Assembly (NCBI GenBank): GCA_900315105.1
Contig: OMXX01000058.1
Location: forward strand, 1-40,289
Direction: 5' to 3'
DNA from: an uncultured Prevotellaceae bacterium
GTDB lineage: Bacteria; Bacteroidota; Bacteroidia; Bacteroidales; Bacteroidaceae
Length of the DNA: 40,289 nt
This document shows, one piece after another, positions 1 through 7,890 of the stretch. The number at the start of each line of letters is the position of its first letter. The first letter of the stretch is position 1. The position numbers were made by a program, and so were the translations under genes. The notes below the pieces were generated by a model, which had not been told where the DNA came from, did not search any database, and saw only the letters and a program-made list of their open reading frames with translations.

Positions 1-70
1 CTTTTTTCTCGAACCACAAAATGTTTCAACATTTTTTACCAGAATATACCGAATAATAGGTAAGTCCGAC

Positions 71-162
71 AAAAAAGGGAAACGGATTCATCTGATTTTT
101 CTGATATCTTGCGCAATAATGTGTCTGCAATTAACATCAGATAAATCGGATAAATCCGTTTC
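71..162 (-). terminator. Likely terminator of the nucleoside kinase gene
   Basis: An imperfect inverted repeat of about 30 nt per arm (79..108 and 133..162) lies 22 bases past the kinase stop codon. Read on the minus strand the hairpin is followed by CCC and a run of six T (complement of 71..76), as expected for an intrinsic terminator. The arms have several mismatches, so the call is moderate. Confidence 0.5.
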
Positions 163-183
163 TTTTTTATCAAGTTTATTCGT

Positions 184-1857
184 TTAGTAAACGAACGAGC
201 TTCCTCCGAGGAACTCTCGCAACAGACTTGCCGGTGGAATCTGGCTCTCTGAGAGTGGCTTGATATACTTGAGGAACTTCAGCAATCTGTAAGCCTCGTT
301 ATACTCGTCAGCCGACTCTGGAACCTGCTCAAGAAGCGGTTCTGCCTGAGTCTTGATAACAGCAAGCTCAAAGAGCATAGCCGTATTGAACATAGCATCC
401 GCATTCTCCTGATAAGGGAAAATCCACTTGTTCTCTCCAGCCCTTACACTTGGCCATCTGCGAATGGTTTCCTGAGCAGAACATCCACGATACTTATAGT
501 CACGTATTATCCTACGTAACAGACGGTTATCTGTCGTCGGGATATAATTGTGATTATCGAGAAGAACGGTTGTGAGAGCCGAAGCATATACTCGGAAAAT
601 ATACTCCTGCGGAATATTAGCCGTAAGCTCTGGGTTTAGCGCATGAATACCTTCAATAACAAGCACATCGTTTGGGTTCATACGAAGTTTCTTACCACTC
701 TTCAAACTCTTACCCGACGTGAAATCATAGCGAGGCAATTCCACCTCCTCACCCTTGAAGAGAGCCTCTAGCTGTTGGTTAAAAAGCTCAAGGTTAAGGG
801 CATGTATTGACTCAAAGTCGTAGTCGCCCTTCTCGTCCTTCGGAGTATTTTCCCTGTCAAGGAAATAGTCGTCCAGAGATATGCCTATCGGATGAATACC
901 ATTAGTCAGCAACTGTATGCTCAATCGCTTGCAAGTGGTAGTCTTTCCAGAGGAAGAAGGACCAGCTATAAGAACGAGTTTGACACCTCGGCGAGAGGCT
1001 ATCTCATCAGCAATACGGCTTATCTTCTTCTCCTGAAGGGCCTCAGAAAGATTTATCAGTTCTGCCGAATGTCCTAACATTATCGCCTTGTTAAGAGTAC
1101 CTATCGTACTGATACCGAGAATGTTCTGCCATTGGTGATGCTCACGGAATATGTCGAACATCTTATTCTGGCGAACAAACTCCCCAAGCTTTGAAGGATT
1201 AGAGAGAGACGGGATTCTGAGCAACAATCCATCATAGTAAGGCTCAAGTCCGAACAAATACAACTGACTGGTATTTGTCATCATCGAACCATAGTAATAA
1301 TCCTTATAACCATCCAATTCATAATAGACGGTATATATCTTACCCGTGGTCTTCAGAAGCTCCACCTTTGTCTGGTCGCCCAGTTTCTCGAACATCTCGA
1401 TAGCCTCTTCCGTAAGGCATTCACGACGCTCAATCGGCATTCCTGCATCGATTATCTCGCGCATCCTATCACGAAGAGCAGACGCATCATCAGGAGTAAC
1501 CTCTCGACCTATCTTCAAATCACAGAAGAAACCGTTGCTCACAGGGATGTCAATCACCACGCTTCCGTCAGGATAAAGATCGTGTATAGCCTTACAGAGC
1601 ACAAGGAAAAGCGTGCGGGTATATACTCTCATTCCTGTAGAAGAAGTGAGATCCATATACTCAATCGTCTTGGCATTATACACACGGAAATTCAGGCCCT
1701 CAGTCTTGTTGTTCACCTTCACGCAAACAGGAGGCGTAACAAGATTGATAGACTGCTCCTTATTAAGAATGTCATATATCTCAGCAAGAGTACTTCCCAC
1801 GTCAACCTTAATGGTCTGACCGGAATTCTTACAACGGATTTTTACTTGTTTTATCAT
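184..1857 (-). CDS. Nucleoside (uridine-type) kinase with ThrRS-like N-terminal domains
   Basis: A 557-residue protein with three parts. Residues 1-60 look like a TGS/ubiquitin-like domain (begins MIKQVKIRCKNSG). Residues about 85-240 resemble the second additional domain of threonyl-tRNA synthetase (HDLYPDGS..., then YYELDGYKDYYYG). From about 290 comes a P-loop kinase of the uridine kinase/phosphoribulokinase family, with Walker A GPSSSGKT at residues 299-306 (K305), followed by SLDDYF and a VIEGIHALNP motif. This architecture is known in Bacteroidota and Firmicutes proteins annotated as uridine or nucleoside kinase. The expected reaction is ATP-dependent phosphorylation of a nucleoside in the pyrimidine salvage pathway, in the cytosol. 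The role of the ThrRS-like part is not known to me. It stands alone here, followed by a hairpin terminator; no clear promoter was seen upstream, where a REP hairpin cluster begins. Confidence 0.85.
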   Translation of the reverse strand: MIKQVKIRCKNSGQTIKVDVGSTLAEIYDILNKEQSINLVTPPVCVKVNNKTEGLNFRVYNAKTIEYMDLTSSTGMRVYTRTLFLVLCKAIHDLYPDGSVVIDIPVSNGFFCDLKIGREVTPDDASALRDRMREIIDAGMPIERRECLTEEAIEMFEKLGDQTKVELLKTTGKIYTVYYELDGYKDYYYGSMMTNTSQLYLFGLEPYYDGLLLRIPSLSNPSKLGEFVRQNKMFDIFREHHQWQNILGISTIGTLNKAIMLGHSAELINLSEALQEKKISRIADEIASRRGVKLVLIAGPSSSGKTTTCKRLSIQLLTNGIHPIGISLDDYFLDRENTPKDEKGDYDFESIHALNLELFNQQLEALFKGEEVELPRYDFTSGKSLKSGKKLRMNPNDVLVIEGIHALNPELTANIPQEYIFRVYASALTTVLLDNHNYIPTTDNRLLRRIIRDYKYRGCSAQETIRRWPSVRAGENKWIFPYQENADAMFNTAMLFELAVIKTQAEPLLEQVPESADEYNEAYRLLKFLKYIKPLSESQIPPASLLREFLGGSSFVY

Positions 1858-1897
1858 AATTGTCTATATTAACAGTTAACAATTTAAGTTTTTTACT

Positions 1898-2131
1898 CAT
1901 GATTTGAGAACCCCAAGGGGGTGACACCTAAAAGGGCAGTCCGATAGGGCTGTCATATATGCCATATATAGCGAATAGGTCTGAAGGACCGACACCTAAA
2001 GGATTCACTCAACCGTTCGTGAACCCCAATAGCGAACGAGCTCTGAAAGAGCGGCACTTAAAAGGGCAGTCCGATAGGGCTGTTATATTAGGGATATAGA
2101 GAAAATGAGGTCTGAAGGACCGACACCTATA
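1898..2131 (+). repeat. REP-like hairpin cluster downstream of the RAYT gene
   Basis: Hairpins with different stems share one 3' tail. GGTC/GACC (loop TGAAG or similar) occurs twice (about 1979 and 2110), GCTCT/AGAGC once (about 2040) and CCCC/GGGG once (about 1911). Each is followed by GACACCTAAA or GGCACTTAAA. Two of them continue directly into a second hairpin, GGGCAGTCCGATAGGGCTGT (1936-1955 and 2063-2082). The same two-hairpin unit lies in opposite orientation on the other side of the transposase gene. No open reading frame was seen in this stretch. Confidence 0.8.
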
Positions 2132-2138
2132 AACCTAA

Positions 2139-2585
2139 CTAATCCCATACATACTTTTCATCCCATTCTATATCGTAGGCTTTCAGAAATTCACGAAACT
2201 CCTCCTCAAATCCCTTAACCCGATGATGCTCTATCTGGTTTCTGATGTAATTCCTAACCACCTCCACCTTCGACTGGCTAACGCTAAATGCCCCATACCC
2301 AGATTGCCAAGAGAACTCCTTGCCATATCGTTTATGAAACCATCTGCTTGTGTTCGCCTTTATCTTTCCCACGACCTCTGATATCGAGAGCTTCTTATTG
2401 AGAACAAACAGAAGGTGGATACGGTTCTCCGTACCTCCCAGTTCCTCAAGATAGCAACCAAATTCCGACAACACCCCGATAAGATAAGCACGCAATTCCT
2501 CATAGTCCTCAACACATATCATGTTTTCCCTATTCTTTGTTGAGAAAACAAGATGGATATTGTTCTTGACTAATGATTGTGGCAT
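2139..2585 (-). CDS. REP-associated tyrosine transposase (IS200-like, RAYT)
   Basis: A 148-residue Y1-transposase-type protein counted from the ATG at 2585, giving MPQSLVKNNIHLVFSTKNRE, the usual start of this family. A longer GTG start at 2618 would lie inside a REP hairpin and is rejected. The family nicks single-stranded DNA using an HUH metal motif and one tyrosine. The tyrosine is visible as Y113 in YIRNQ with Q117 four residues on, as in TnpA. The HUH motif reads R55-I-H57 instead of His-x-His, so the first metal ligand is replaced (codon CGT where CAT/CAC is expected). The gene is a single copy in this window, flanked in inverted orientation by REP-like hairpins, the typical RAYT setting. 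RAYTs are generally domesticated enzymes that spread REP sequences rather than themselves. Whether this copy is active is uncertain given the altered motif. Confidence 0.85.
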   Translation of the reverse strand: MPQSLVKNNIHLVFSTKNRENMICVEDYEELRAYLIGVLSEFGCYLEELGGTENRIHLLFVLNKKLSISEVVGKIKANTSRWFHKRYGKEFSWQSGYGAFSVSQSKVEVVRNYIRNQIEHHRVKGFEEEFREFLKAYDIEWDEKYVWD

Positions 2586-2606
2586 AGCTTTTTTGTTTAA
2601 GGTTTT

Positions 2607-2707
2607 CAGATGTCGCACTTACAGCGCTCCCTTAATCACGAACACCTTTGGTAACAGCCCTATCGGACTGCCCTTTTAGATGTCGCGCTTTTCAGCGCTC
2701 GCCAATC
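2607..2707 (-). repeat. REP-like hairpin cluster upstream of the RAYT gene
   Basis: Read on the minus strand, two hairpins with GCGCT/AGTGC and GCGCT/AGCGC stems are followed by GACATCT. The second (complement of 2682..2700) continues into GGGCAGTCCGATAGGGCTGT (complement of 2656..2675). This is the same composite unit as on the other side of the gene (about 2039..2085), in inverted orientation. The upstream hairpin overlaps the region immediately 5' of the transposase start codon, so it could also affect expression of the gene. Confidence 0.8.
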
Positions 2708-2784
2708 ACGACCTAATCCCATCAGGAATGCAAGTAACTACCTCCTTCACACTCCCAATACGGAATTAATCTGCTCGCTGGTTG

Positions 2785-2792
2785 CAAATATA
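2785..2792 (-). promoter_or_regulatory. Candidate -7 promoter element for the RAYT gene
   Basis: The minus strand reads TATATTTG, matching the Bacteroidota -7 consensus TAnnTTTG, about 200 nt before the transposase ATG. I did not find a good TTTG -33 partner, so this is weak. Confidence 0.35.
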
Positions 2793-2882
2793 CATAATTA
2801 TTTTGAAAATCTATGCTTTTTGCAAGAAATTTTTGTTTTTTACCAAACGCAAAGACGCAAAGTTATAGTCTTGCCATAATCA

Positions 2883-3662
2883 TTAATGTTGTAATGCTTG
2901 TATAGATGTCTCTTCAAAATAATACCCTAATGCTTTCTTGTATGCCTCTAAGCTATTAGCTGGAACATATACGGGGATGGATTTATTGATATCTTCAAAA
3001 ACATCATACCCAAACTTAGGAGGTGTACTTCCTTCAAAGGTTATTGAGGTGAGATTGCTGCAAATCAAGAAAGCACATTCATCGATACTCGTCACAGATT
3101 TAGGGATTGTGATTGAGGTGAGACCCATACATCCATAGAAAGCATGTTCTCCAATACTTGTCACAGAATTCGGAATTGTGATTGAGGCAAGACCTATGCA
3201 ATACTGGAAAGTACTATTTTCGATACTCTTCACAGAGTTCGGGATAGTGATAGAGGCGAGACCTTTGCAATAATAAAAAGCATCCTTTCCTATACTCGTC
3301 ACAGAGTTAGGAATTGTGATTGAGGTGAGACTTGAGCAATCATCGAAAGCAGCCTCTCCTATACTCGTCACAGAGTTAGGAATTGTGATTGAGGTGAGAC
3401 TATCGCATTCATAGAAAGCCTCATTCCCGATACTCGTCACGCCATCTTCTATTACAACTTTTTTGATTTTATTTTTTTGAGAAAACCAGGGAGCTATTTT
3501 GAAAGTCCTTGCCTTATAAGGACCTACATCTCCATAATCAGGCATATCTCCTGTTCCTGATATGGTCAAAGTACCATCATCAGACAGAGTCCATTCTATC
3601 TCCGCATGAATTGCAGAGAATGAAAAAAGGGCAAAGAATATAAGGAGTAGATACTTTCTCAT
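2883..3662 (-). CDS. Short BspA-like leucine-rich-repeat secreted protein
   Basis: A 259-residue protein with a signal peptide (MRKYLLLIFFALFSFSAIHA) and a short strand-rich lead-in containing GTLTISGTGDMPDY. It then has about six 23-residue repeats of the LRR_5/BspA type, consensus LTSITIPNSVTSIG..AF..C. The final repeat runs into the conserved FEGSTPPKFGYDVFEDINKSIPVYVPANSLEAYKKAL cap, given here as separate motifs: STPPKFG, IPVYVPANS, EAYKKAL. The protein then ends after about 15 more residues. Paralogues at 36091 and 37622 continue for roughly 200 residues into a beta-rich domain and a sorting-type tail, which this copy lacks. BspA family members are surface adhesins in oral and gut bacteria. 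Without the tail this one is likely periplasmic or released, which is an inference. Confidence 0.85.
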   Translation of the reverse strand: MRKYLLLIFFALFSFSAIHAEIEWTLSDDGTLTISGTGDMPDYGDVGPYKARTFKIAPWFSQKNKIKKVVIEDGVTSIGNEAFYECDSLTSITIPNSVTSIGEAAFDDCSSLTSITIPNSVTSIGKDAFYYCKGLASITIPNSVKSIENSTFQYCIGLASITIPNSVTSIGEHAFYGCMGLTSITIPKSVTSIDECAFLICSNLTSITFEGSTPPKFGYDVFEDINKSIPVYVPANSLEAYKKALGYYFEETSIQALQH

Positions 3663-3717
3663 AATTGTTTAGTATTTTTGAGGTATTTAGTATAATGCCA
3701 TAATATACCATCGGATG

Positions 3718-3749
3718 CAAAAATACATAAAACATCTGACAACTCCAAA
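3718..3749 (-). promoter_or_regulatory. Bacteroidota-type promoter of the short BspA-like gene
   Basis: The minus strand has TATTTTTG (complement of 3718..3725) with TTTG (complement of 3746..3749) 20 nt upstream, close to the canonical 19-nt spacing. Transcription would start about 50 nt before the ATG. Confidence 0.6.
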
Positions 3750-3842
3750 TATTTACGAGAAAAATAGTTTTTCACCATGATTCTCCATATTTTTCCCCTC
3801 GTTGAAAATCCCTCTTAACGACGCTCTTCCTCCGACGATAAT

Positions 3843-3913
3843 ACCATTATAATACCATAATATTACCATTATAATACCATAATATTACCATAAACTATGG
3901 TAATATTATGGTA
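3843..3913. repeat. 22-bp tandem duplication merging into a perfect 18-bp-arm hairpin
   Basis: The unit ACCATTATAATACCATAATATT occurs twice head to tail (3843..3864, 3865..3886). The second copy forms the left arm of a perfect palindrome: 3875..3892 pairs with 3896..3913, 18 bp, with the three-base loop AAC. The sequence is A+T-rich and non-coding. It lies between two divergently oriented genes, so it could act as a bidirectional transcription barrier, but there is no T-tract. Confidence 0.75.
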
Positions 3914-4177
3914 ATTTAAAGGTAAATTAAATGGGTTTTAATTGGTATTACTTCCTACTCAGAACGGGAATTCAGATAAACCAGATAAATTCTTCTTCTT
4001 TTGAACACAGATTGCACAGATTATAGAGATTTTTTTTCGTTTGCACTCGTGATTGACATCTGTGTTATCTGTGAGATCTGTGGTTTATAAAAAATTTACT
4101 GAATTAATTTACTCCTAATTTACTTTCTAAAAAAAAAGCCTGCTGTTAAGTTTCTAGAATTTTTTCGGCTTTTTCGC
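3914..4177. other. Gene-free A+T-rich spacer upstream of xerD
   Basis: No open reading frame or RNA gene was recognised. It contains degenerate ACAGAT/CAGATAAA words of the kind seen in other spacers here. A 24-nt stretch (4090..4113) is repeated exactly at 5530..5553, upstream of metG. The two spacers therefore share older sequence as well as the promoter leader described separately. Confidence 0.5.
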
Positions 4178-4270
4178 TTGTATCTCTGCGATTTTTATTA
4201 CTTTTGTACTCGAAAATCGGAGACGTACACCAGCCTTTTAGGCTGACACATACTATTTTCTTCGTGCGAA
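4178..4270 (+). promoter_or_regulatory. Promoter and structured leader of xerD (copy A of shared leader motif)
   Basis: TTG at 4178 and TACTTTTG at 4199..4206 (18 nt apart) form a Bacteroidota promoter. The leader that follows has CGAAAAT pairing with ATTTTC (AAAAT/ATTTT core). Inside it is an outer GTA/TAC stem, an internal loop of CAC opposite ACACA, an inner CAGCC/GGCTG stem, and then TCGTGCGA. The same arrangement precedes metG and the tRNA-Leu gene, with different bases in the stems. Confidence 0.6.
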
Positions 4271-4289
4271 CCAAAGTTTGCATCCATCT

Positions 4290-5189
4290 ATGGACAAGGA
4301 CATAAGAAAGAAATATCAAAGGTATCTGAGATTGGAGCGAGGACTTTCAGAGAACACTCTGGAGGCATATATGCTCGATCTTGACAAACTCCTCACTTTC
4401 CTTCACGACAAGGGTGTGGCTCCAGAAAGCGCATCCCTTCACGATCTGGAGGAATTCTGCGGGGCTTTGTTCGACCTTGGTATATCCACTCGTTCTCAGG
4501 CAAGAATACTGTCGGGCGTGAGGAGTTTCTACCGTTTCCTTGAACTTGACGGATATATCGATAATGATCCGAGTGAACTTATAGATTCCCCTACCCAGGA
4601 TAAGCATCTGCCTGAGGTTCTGTCGCTTAAAGAAGTCGATATGCTTGAGGCAAGCATAGACCTAAGCAAGTGGGAAGGACAACGGAACAAGGCTATTATA
4701 GAGGTATTGTTCTCTTGTGGCTTACGAGTATCAGAACTTGTCAATCTCACACTATCACATCTGTACCTTGACGAGCAATATGTGAGGGTGGTGGGAAAAG
4801 GCTCTAAGGAAAGGCTCGTACCAATATCAGAAAAGGCCATACAAGAACTGCGCAACTGGTTCATAGACAGAAACATGATGACGAACATAAAGAAAGGTGA
4901 GGAGGACTATGTTTTCCTTAATCGTCGTGGGGCTCATCTCACTCGCACCATGATTCTCATCATGATAAAACAACAGGCAATAGAAGCAGGTATCAAAAAG
5001 ACTATTTCTCCCCACACGCTAAGGCATAGTTTTGCAACAGCCTTGCTTGAGGGAGGAGCAGATTTGAGAGTTATCCAGGCACTTCTCGGTCATGAGAAAA
5101 TCGCCACAACCGAAATCTATACCCATATCGACATGAGCACGCTCCGACAAGAAATCCTGTTGCATCATCCGAGAAGCAATAGAAAGTAA
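4290..5189 (+). CDS. xerD: Tyrosine recombinase, XerD-like
   Basis: A 299-residue site-specific recombinase. The N-terminal SAM-like core-binding domain (about residues 1-90) contains LRLERGLSENTLEAY. The catalytic domain carries the full set: R146 in CGLRVSEL, H242-x-x-R245 in HTLRHSF, H268 in LLGHEK and the nucleophile Y277 in IYTHID. Length and motif order fit XerC/XerD, which resolve chromosome dimers at dif together with FtsK. I favour XerD, but the XerC/XerD split is not certain by eye. The ATG at 4290 is preferred to an upstream in-frame TTG at 4278, because it gives the usual family N-terminus. No integrase-type accessory domain or adjacent att site was seen, so this looks like a housekeeping recombinase. 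It is transcribed from its own promoter with a structured leader. Confidence 0.85.
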   Translation: MDKDIRKKYQRYLRLERGLSENTLEAYMLDLDKLLTFLHDKGVAPESASLHDLEEFCGALFDLGISTRSQARILSGVRSFYRFLELDGYIDNDPSELIDSPTQDKHLPEVLSLKEVDMLEASIDLSKWEGQRNKAIIEVLFSCGLRVSELVNLTLSHLYLDEQYVRVVGKGSKERLVPISEKAIQELRNWFIDRNMMTNIKKGEEDYVFLNRRGAHLTRTMILIMIKQQAIEAGIKKTISPHTLRHSFATALLEGGADLRVIQALLGHEKIATTEIYTHIDMSTLRQEILLHHPRSNRK

Positions 5190-5221
5190 ATTAGATTAAA
5201 TGCTCCGCTTACGCAGAGGAT

Positions 5222-5584
5222 TTTGGAAAGCAAATTGGAAGTAAATTAAACCAGTAAATTAACGTCAGTTCGACGAATTATAGCTATGTTGTTTTAGCAG
5301 CAAGCTGCTGTTGACGGAACAAAAATTTTTAGAAAATTACCAGAAAATTTAAATTTTCTGGGCTAAATTTTCTGGTCATCGTGAAGAACTTGCTTTAGCT
5401 TGTTGAGCCTTAGCGAATAAATTTTCTGTAAAACCAAGCAACAAAGTTGCGTTTATTAAAGAATTTTGAATTCGTCGAACTCACGTTAAATTACTATGCG
5501 GCATCCGCCGCTTGGAAATTATAAGGCTTAAAAATTTACTGAATTAATTTACTGGTTTAATTTACTTCCAATTTGCTTTCCAAA
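5222..5584. repeat. 363-bp palindromic element with perfect 41-bp terminal inverted repeats
   Basis: The arms 5222..5262 and 5544..5584 are exact reverse complements over 41 nt. Just inside the left arm is TTCGACGAATT, and its counterpart AATTCGTCGAA is at about 5469..5480. The interior has no gene and is packed with short palindromes: GCAGCAAGCTGC (5299), AGCAACAAAGTTGC (5439), GCGGCATCCGCC (5499). It also has an A+T hairpin around CCAGAAAATTTAAATTTTCTGG (5340). The nearby hairpins CTCCGCTTACGCAGAG (5203) and CCCACGCAAGTGGG (5588) lie outside the arms. It looks like a miniature non-autonomous element, with no transposase inside. Confidence 0.75.
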
Positions 5585-5703
5585 CTCTCCCACGCAAGTG
5601 GGATTTACTTTCCAAAATTCAAGTTTTGCGAAGGAAAACGGACGATTACACCTCTTTATTAAATATTCTTCGACGTTTTTTCTTCTTTCTACATTTTTTT
5701 TCG

Positions 5704-5774
5704 TAACTTTGCGCTCGAAAATTATAAACGTGCGCCAGCCTTTGGGCTGACACGCACTATTTTCATCGCACGAA
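5704..5774 (+). promoter_or_regulatory. Promoter and structured leader of metG (copy B of shared leader motif)
   Basis: TAACTTTG at 5704..5711 is the -7 element. The leader then forms AAAAT (5718..5722)/ATTTT (5759..5763), an outer GTGCG/CGCAC stem (5730..5734 with 5753..5757), an inner CAGCC/GGCTG stem (5736..5740 with 5745..5749) and a TCGCACGA tail. The start codon of metG is about 45 nt further on, so the structure does not occlude it directly. I could not match it to a riboswitch class I know, and metG T-box features are absent. Confidence 0.65.
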
Positions 5775-5816
5775 GATGAACTTTGTTGCCCAGAAAGTTT
5801 AAAATAATCCCAATAA

Positions 5817-7886
5817 ATGGAACAGAAACAATATAAACGTACTACCGTAACTGCCGCTCTGCCATACGCAAACGGTGGTGTGCATATCGGTCATCTGGCA
5901 GGTGTTTATGTACCAGCCGATATCTATGTGCGCTATCTTCGACTGAAGAAGAAAGATGTTGTGTTCATCGGAGGATCTGATGAGCATGGTGTGCCTGTAA
6001 CAATCCGTGCCCGCAAGGAGGGCATCACAGTACAGGAGGTTGTTGACCGCTATCACGAGATGATCAAGAAGTCTTTCGAGGAATTCGGCATCTCATTCGA
6101 TATATATTCTCGCACAACAAGCGAGACTCATCATAAGTTCGCTTCTGATTTCTTCCGTAAGCTCTACGATGACGGCAAGCTTCAAGAGATTGTTGAGGAG
6201 CAGTATTGCGATGAGGTTACTGGTGAGTTCCTTACCGACCGAAACATCGTGGGTACTTGTCCTCGTTGTGGTGCTGAGGGCGCTTACGGCGACCAATGCG
6301 AGAAGTGTGGCGCTACCCTTTCTCCAGACGAGCTTATCAACCCAACGAACAAGAACAATCCGGGACACGGACTTGTGAAGAGGCCTACAAAGAACTGGTA
6401 TCTCCCACTTGGCGAGTATCAGAACTGGCTTAAGGAATGGATTCTTGACGGTCATAAGGAGTGGCGTTCAAACGTATATGGCCAATGCAAGAGTTGGTTG
6501 GATATGGATCTTCAGCCACGCGCTATGACCCGCGACTTGGATTGGGGTATTCCAGTTCCTGTTGAGGGAGCAGAGGGCAAGGTGCTCTATGTTTGGTTTG
6601 ATGCTCCTATCGGCTATATCTCAAACACAAAGGAGCTTTGCGAGAAGAACCCTGAGAAATGGGGCACATGGCAGAAATGGTGGCAGGATGAGGACACACG
6701 TCTTGTTCACTTCATCGGTAAGGACAACATCGTGTTCCATTGCCTTATCTTCCCTGTGATGATGAAGGCTCATGGTGGCTATATCATGCCAGACAACGTA
6801 CCTGCAAACGAGTTCCTGAACCTTGAGAACGATAAGATCTCAACATCACGCAACTGGGCAGTATGGCTTCACGAATATCTCGTTGACCTCCCGGGAAAGC
6901 AGGATGTTCTCCGCTATGTTCTTACGGCAAATGCCCCTGAGACAAAGGATAACAACTTCACTTGGAAGGACTTCCAGGAGCGCAACAACTCTGAGCTTGT
7001 GGCTATCTACGGTAACTTCGTGAACCGTGCGCTTCAGCTCACAAAGAAGTATTTCGAGGGTGTTGTTCCTGCTAAGGGTGAGCTTCAGGATGTTGACAAT
7101 CAGGCAATCAACGAGTTCAAGGACGTGAAGAAGAACGTTGAGGAACTTCTCGACCAGTTCAAGTTCCGTGAGGCTCAGAAGGAGGCTATGAACCTTGCAC
7201 GTATCGGCAACCGATATATCACAGAGTGTGAGCCTTGGAAGCTCTGGAAGACAGATCCAAAGCGCGTTGAGACAATCCTTCATGTTTGTCTGCAGCTCAC
7301 AGCTAACCTCGCTATCGCATTCGAGCCATTCCTTCCATTCTCAAGCAAGAAGCTCAGGGAGATGCTCAACCTCAGTTCATTCGACTGGGAGCAGCTCGGT
7401 TCTATGGATATCCTCAAGGCAGGTCATCAGCTTGGCGAACCTTCACTTCTCTTCGAGAAGATTGAGGATGCTACCATTGAGGCTCAGCTTCAGAAGCTTG
7501 AGGACACAAAGAAGGCTAACGAGGCAGAGAACTTCGAGCCAGAGCCATTCAAGGAGAATGTGGATTTTGATACATTCGAGAAACTTGATATCCGCGTAGG
7601 TCTCGTAACATCTTGCGAGAAGGTGAAGAAGTCAAAGAAGCTTCTCAAGTTCCATATCGACGACGGAACGAAGGACGGTCGCACAATCCTCTCAGGCATA
7701 GCAGCCTACTATGAGGATCCACAGGAGCTTGTTGGCAAGCAGGTGCTCTTCGTTGCTAACTTCGAGCCACGCAAGATGATGGGTGAAGAGAGCCAGGGCA
7801 TGATTCTCTCAGCCGTTAACTTCGACGGTTCACTCTCTGTTACGACAACGAGCAAGGAAGTTAAGCCGGGATCAATAGTAAGCTAA
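5817..7886 (+). CDS. metG: Methionyl-tRNA synthetase
   Basis: A 689-residue enzyme that charges tRNA-Met and initiator tRNA with methionine in the cytosol. The class I signature HIGH is present as HIGH at residues 23-26 in [13 protein letters not shown]. The KMSKS loop is KISTS at 340-344, a common variant in this family. A zinc-binding knuckle with two Cys pairs is visible (CPRCGAEG ... CEKCGATL), typical of the MetG1 group. After the anticodon-binding helices, a linker of about 40 residues leads to a C-terminal Trbp111-like tRNA-binding domain. That domain begins [12 protein letters not shown], followed by LSGIAAYY and [11 protein letters not shown], and makes the enzyme a dimer in relatives. 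The length is normal for the fused form. Transcription starts from its own promoter with a structured leader; argS follows after a 240-bp repeat. Confidence 0.97.
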   Translation: MEQKQYKRTTVTAALPYANGGVHIGHLAGVYVPADIYVRYLRLKKKDVVFIGGSDEHGVPVTIRARKEGITVQEVVDRYHEMIKKSFEEFGISFDIYSRTTSETHHKFASDFFRKLYDDGKLQEIVEEQYCDEVTGEFLTDRNIVGTCPRCGAEGAYGDQCEKCGATLSPDELINPTNKNNPGHGLVKRPTKNWYLPLGEYQNWLKEWILDGHKEWRSNVYGQCKSWLDMDLQPRAMTRDLDWGIPVPVEGAEGKVLYVWFDAPIGYISNTKELCEKNPEKWGTWQKWWQDEDTRLVHFIGKDNIVFHCLIFPVMMKAHGGYIMPDNVPANEFLNLENDKISTSRNWAVWLHEYLVDLPGKQDVLRYVLTANAPETKDNNFTWKDFQERNNSELVAIYGNFVNRALQLTKKYFEGVVPAKGELQDVDNQAINEFKDVKKNVEELLDQFKFREAQKEAMNLARIGNRYITECEPWKLWKTDPKRVETILHVCLQLTANLAIAFEPFLPFSSKKLREMLNLSSFDWEQLGSMDILKAGHQLGEPSLLFEKIEDATIEAQLQKLEDTKKANEAENFEPEPFKENVDFDTFEKLDIRVGLVTSCEKVKKSKKLLKFHIDDGTKDGRTILSGIAAYYEDPQELVGKQVLFVANFEPRKMMGEESQGMILSAVNFDGSLSVTTTSKEVKPGSIVS

Positions 7887-7890
7887 AAAT

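Noticed and set aside
2586..2618. GTG start extending the RAYT protein by 11 residues
   Set aside because: The extension is encoded by the REP hairpin and leader; MPQSLVK at 2585 is the usual family start.
4278..4289. TTG start for the XerD-like recombinase
   Set aside because: It adds only four residues; the ATG at 4290 gives the normal family N-terminus.
4290..5189. XerD-like gene as integrase of a mobile island
   Set aside because: No att-like direct repeats, excisionase or cargo genes are adjacent, and its length and motifs fit the housekeeping Xer type.
6834..6848. Apparent loss of the KMSKS motif in MetG (KISTS)
   Set aside because: KISTS-type variants are common in functional methionyl-tRNA synthetases; not a lesion.
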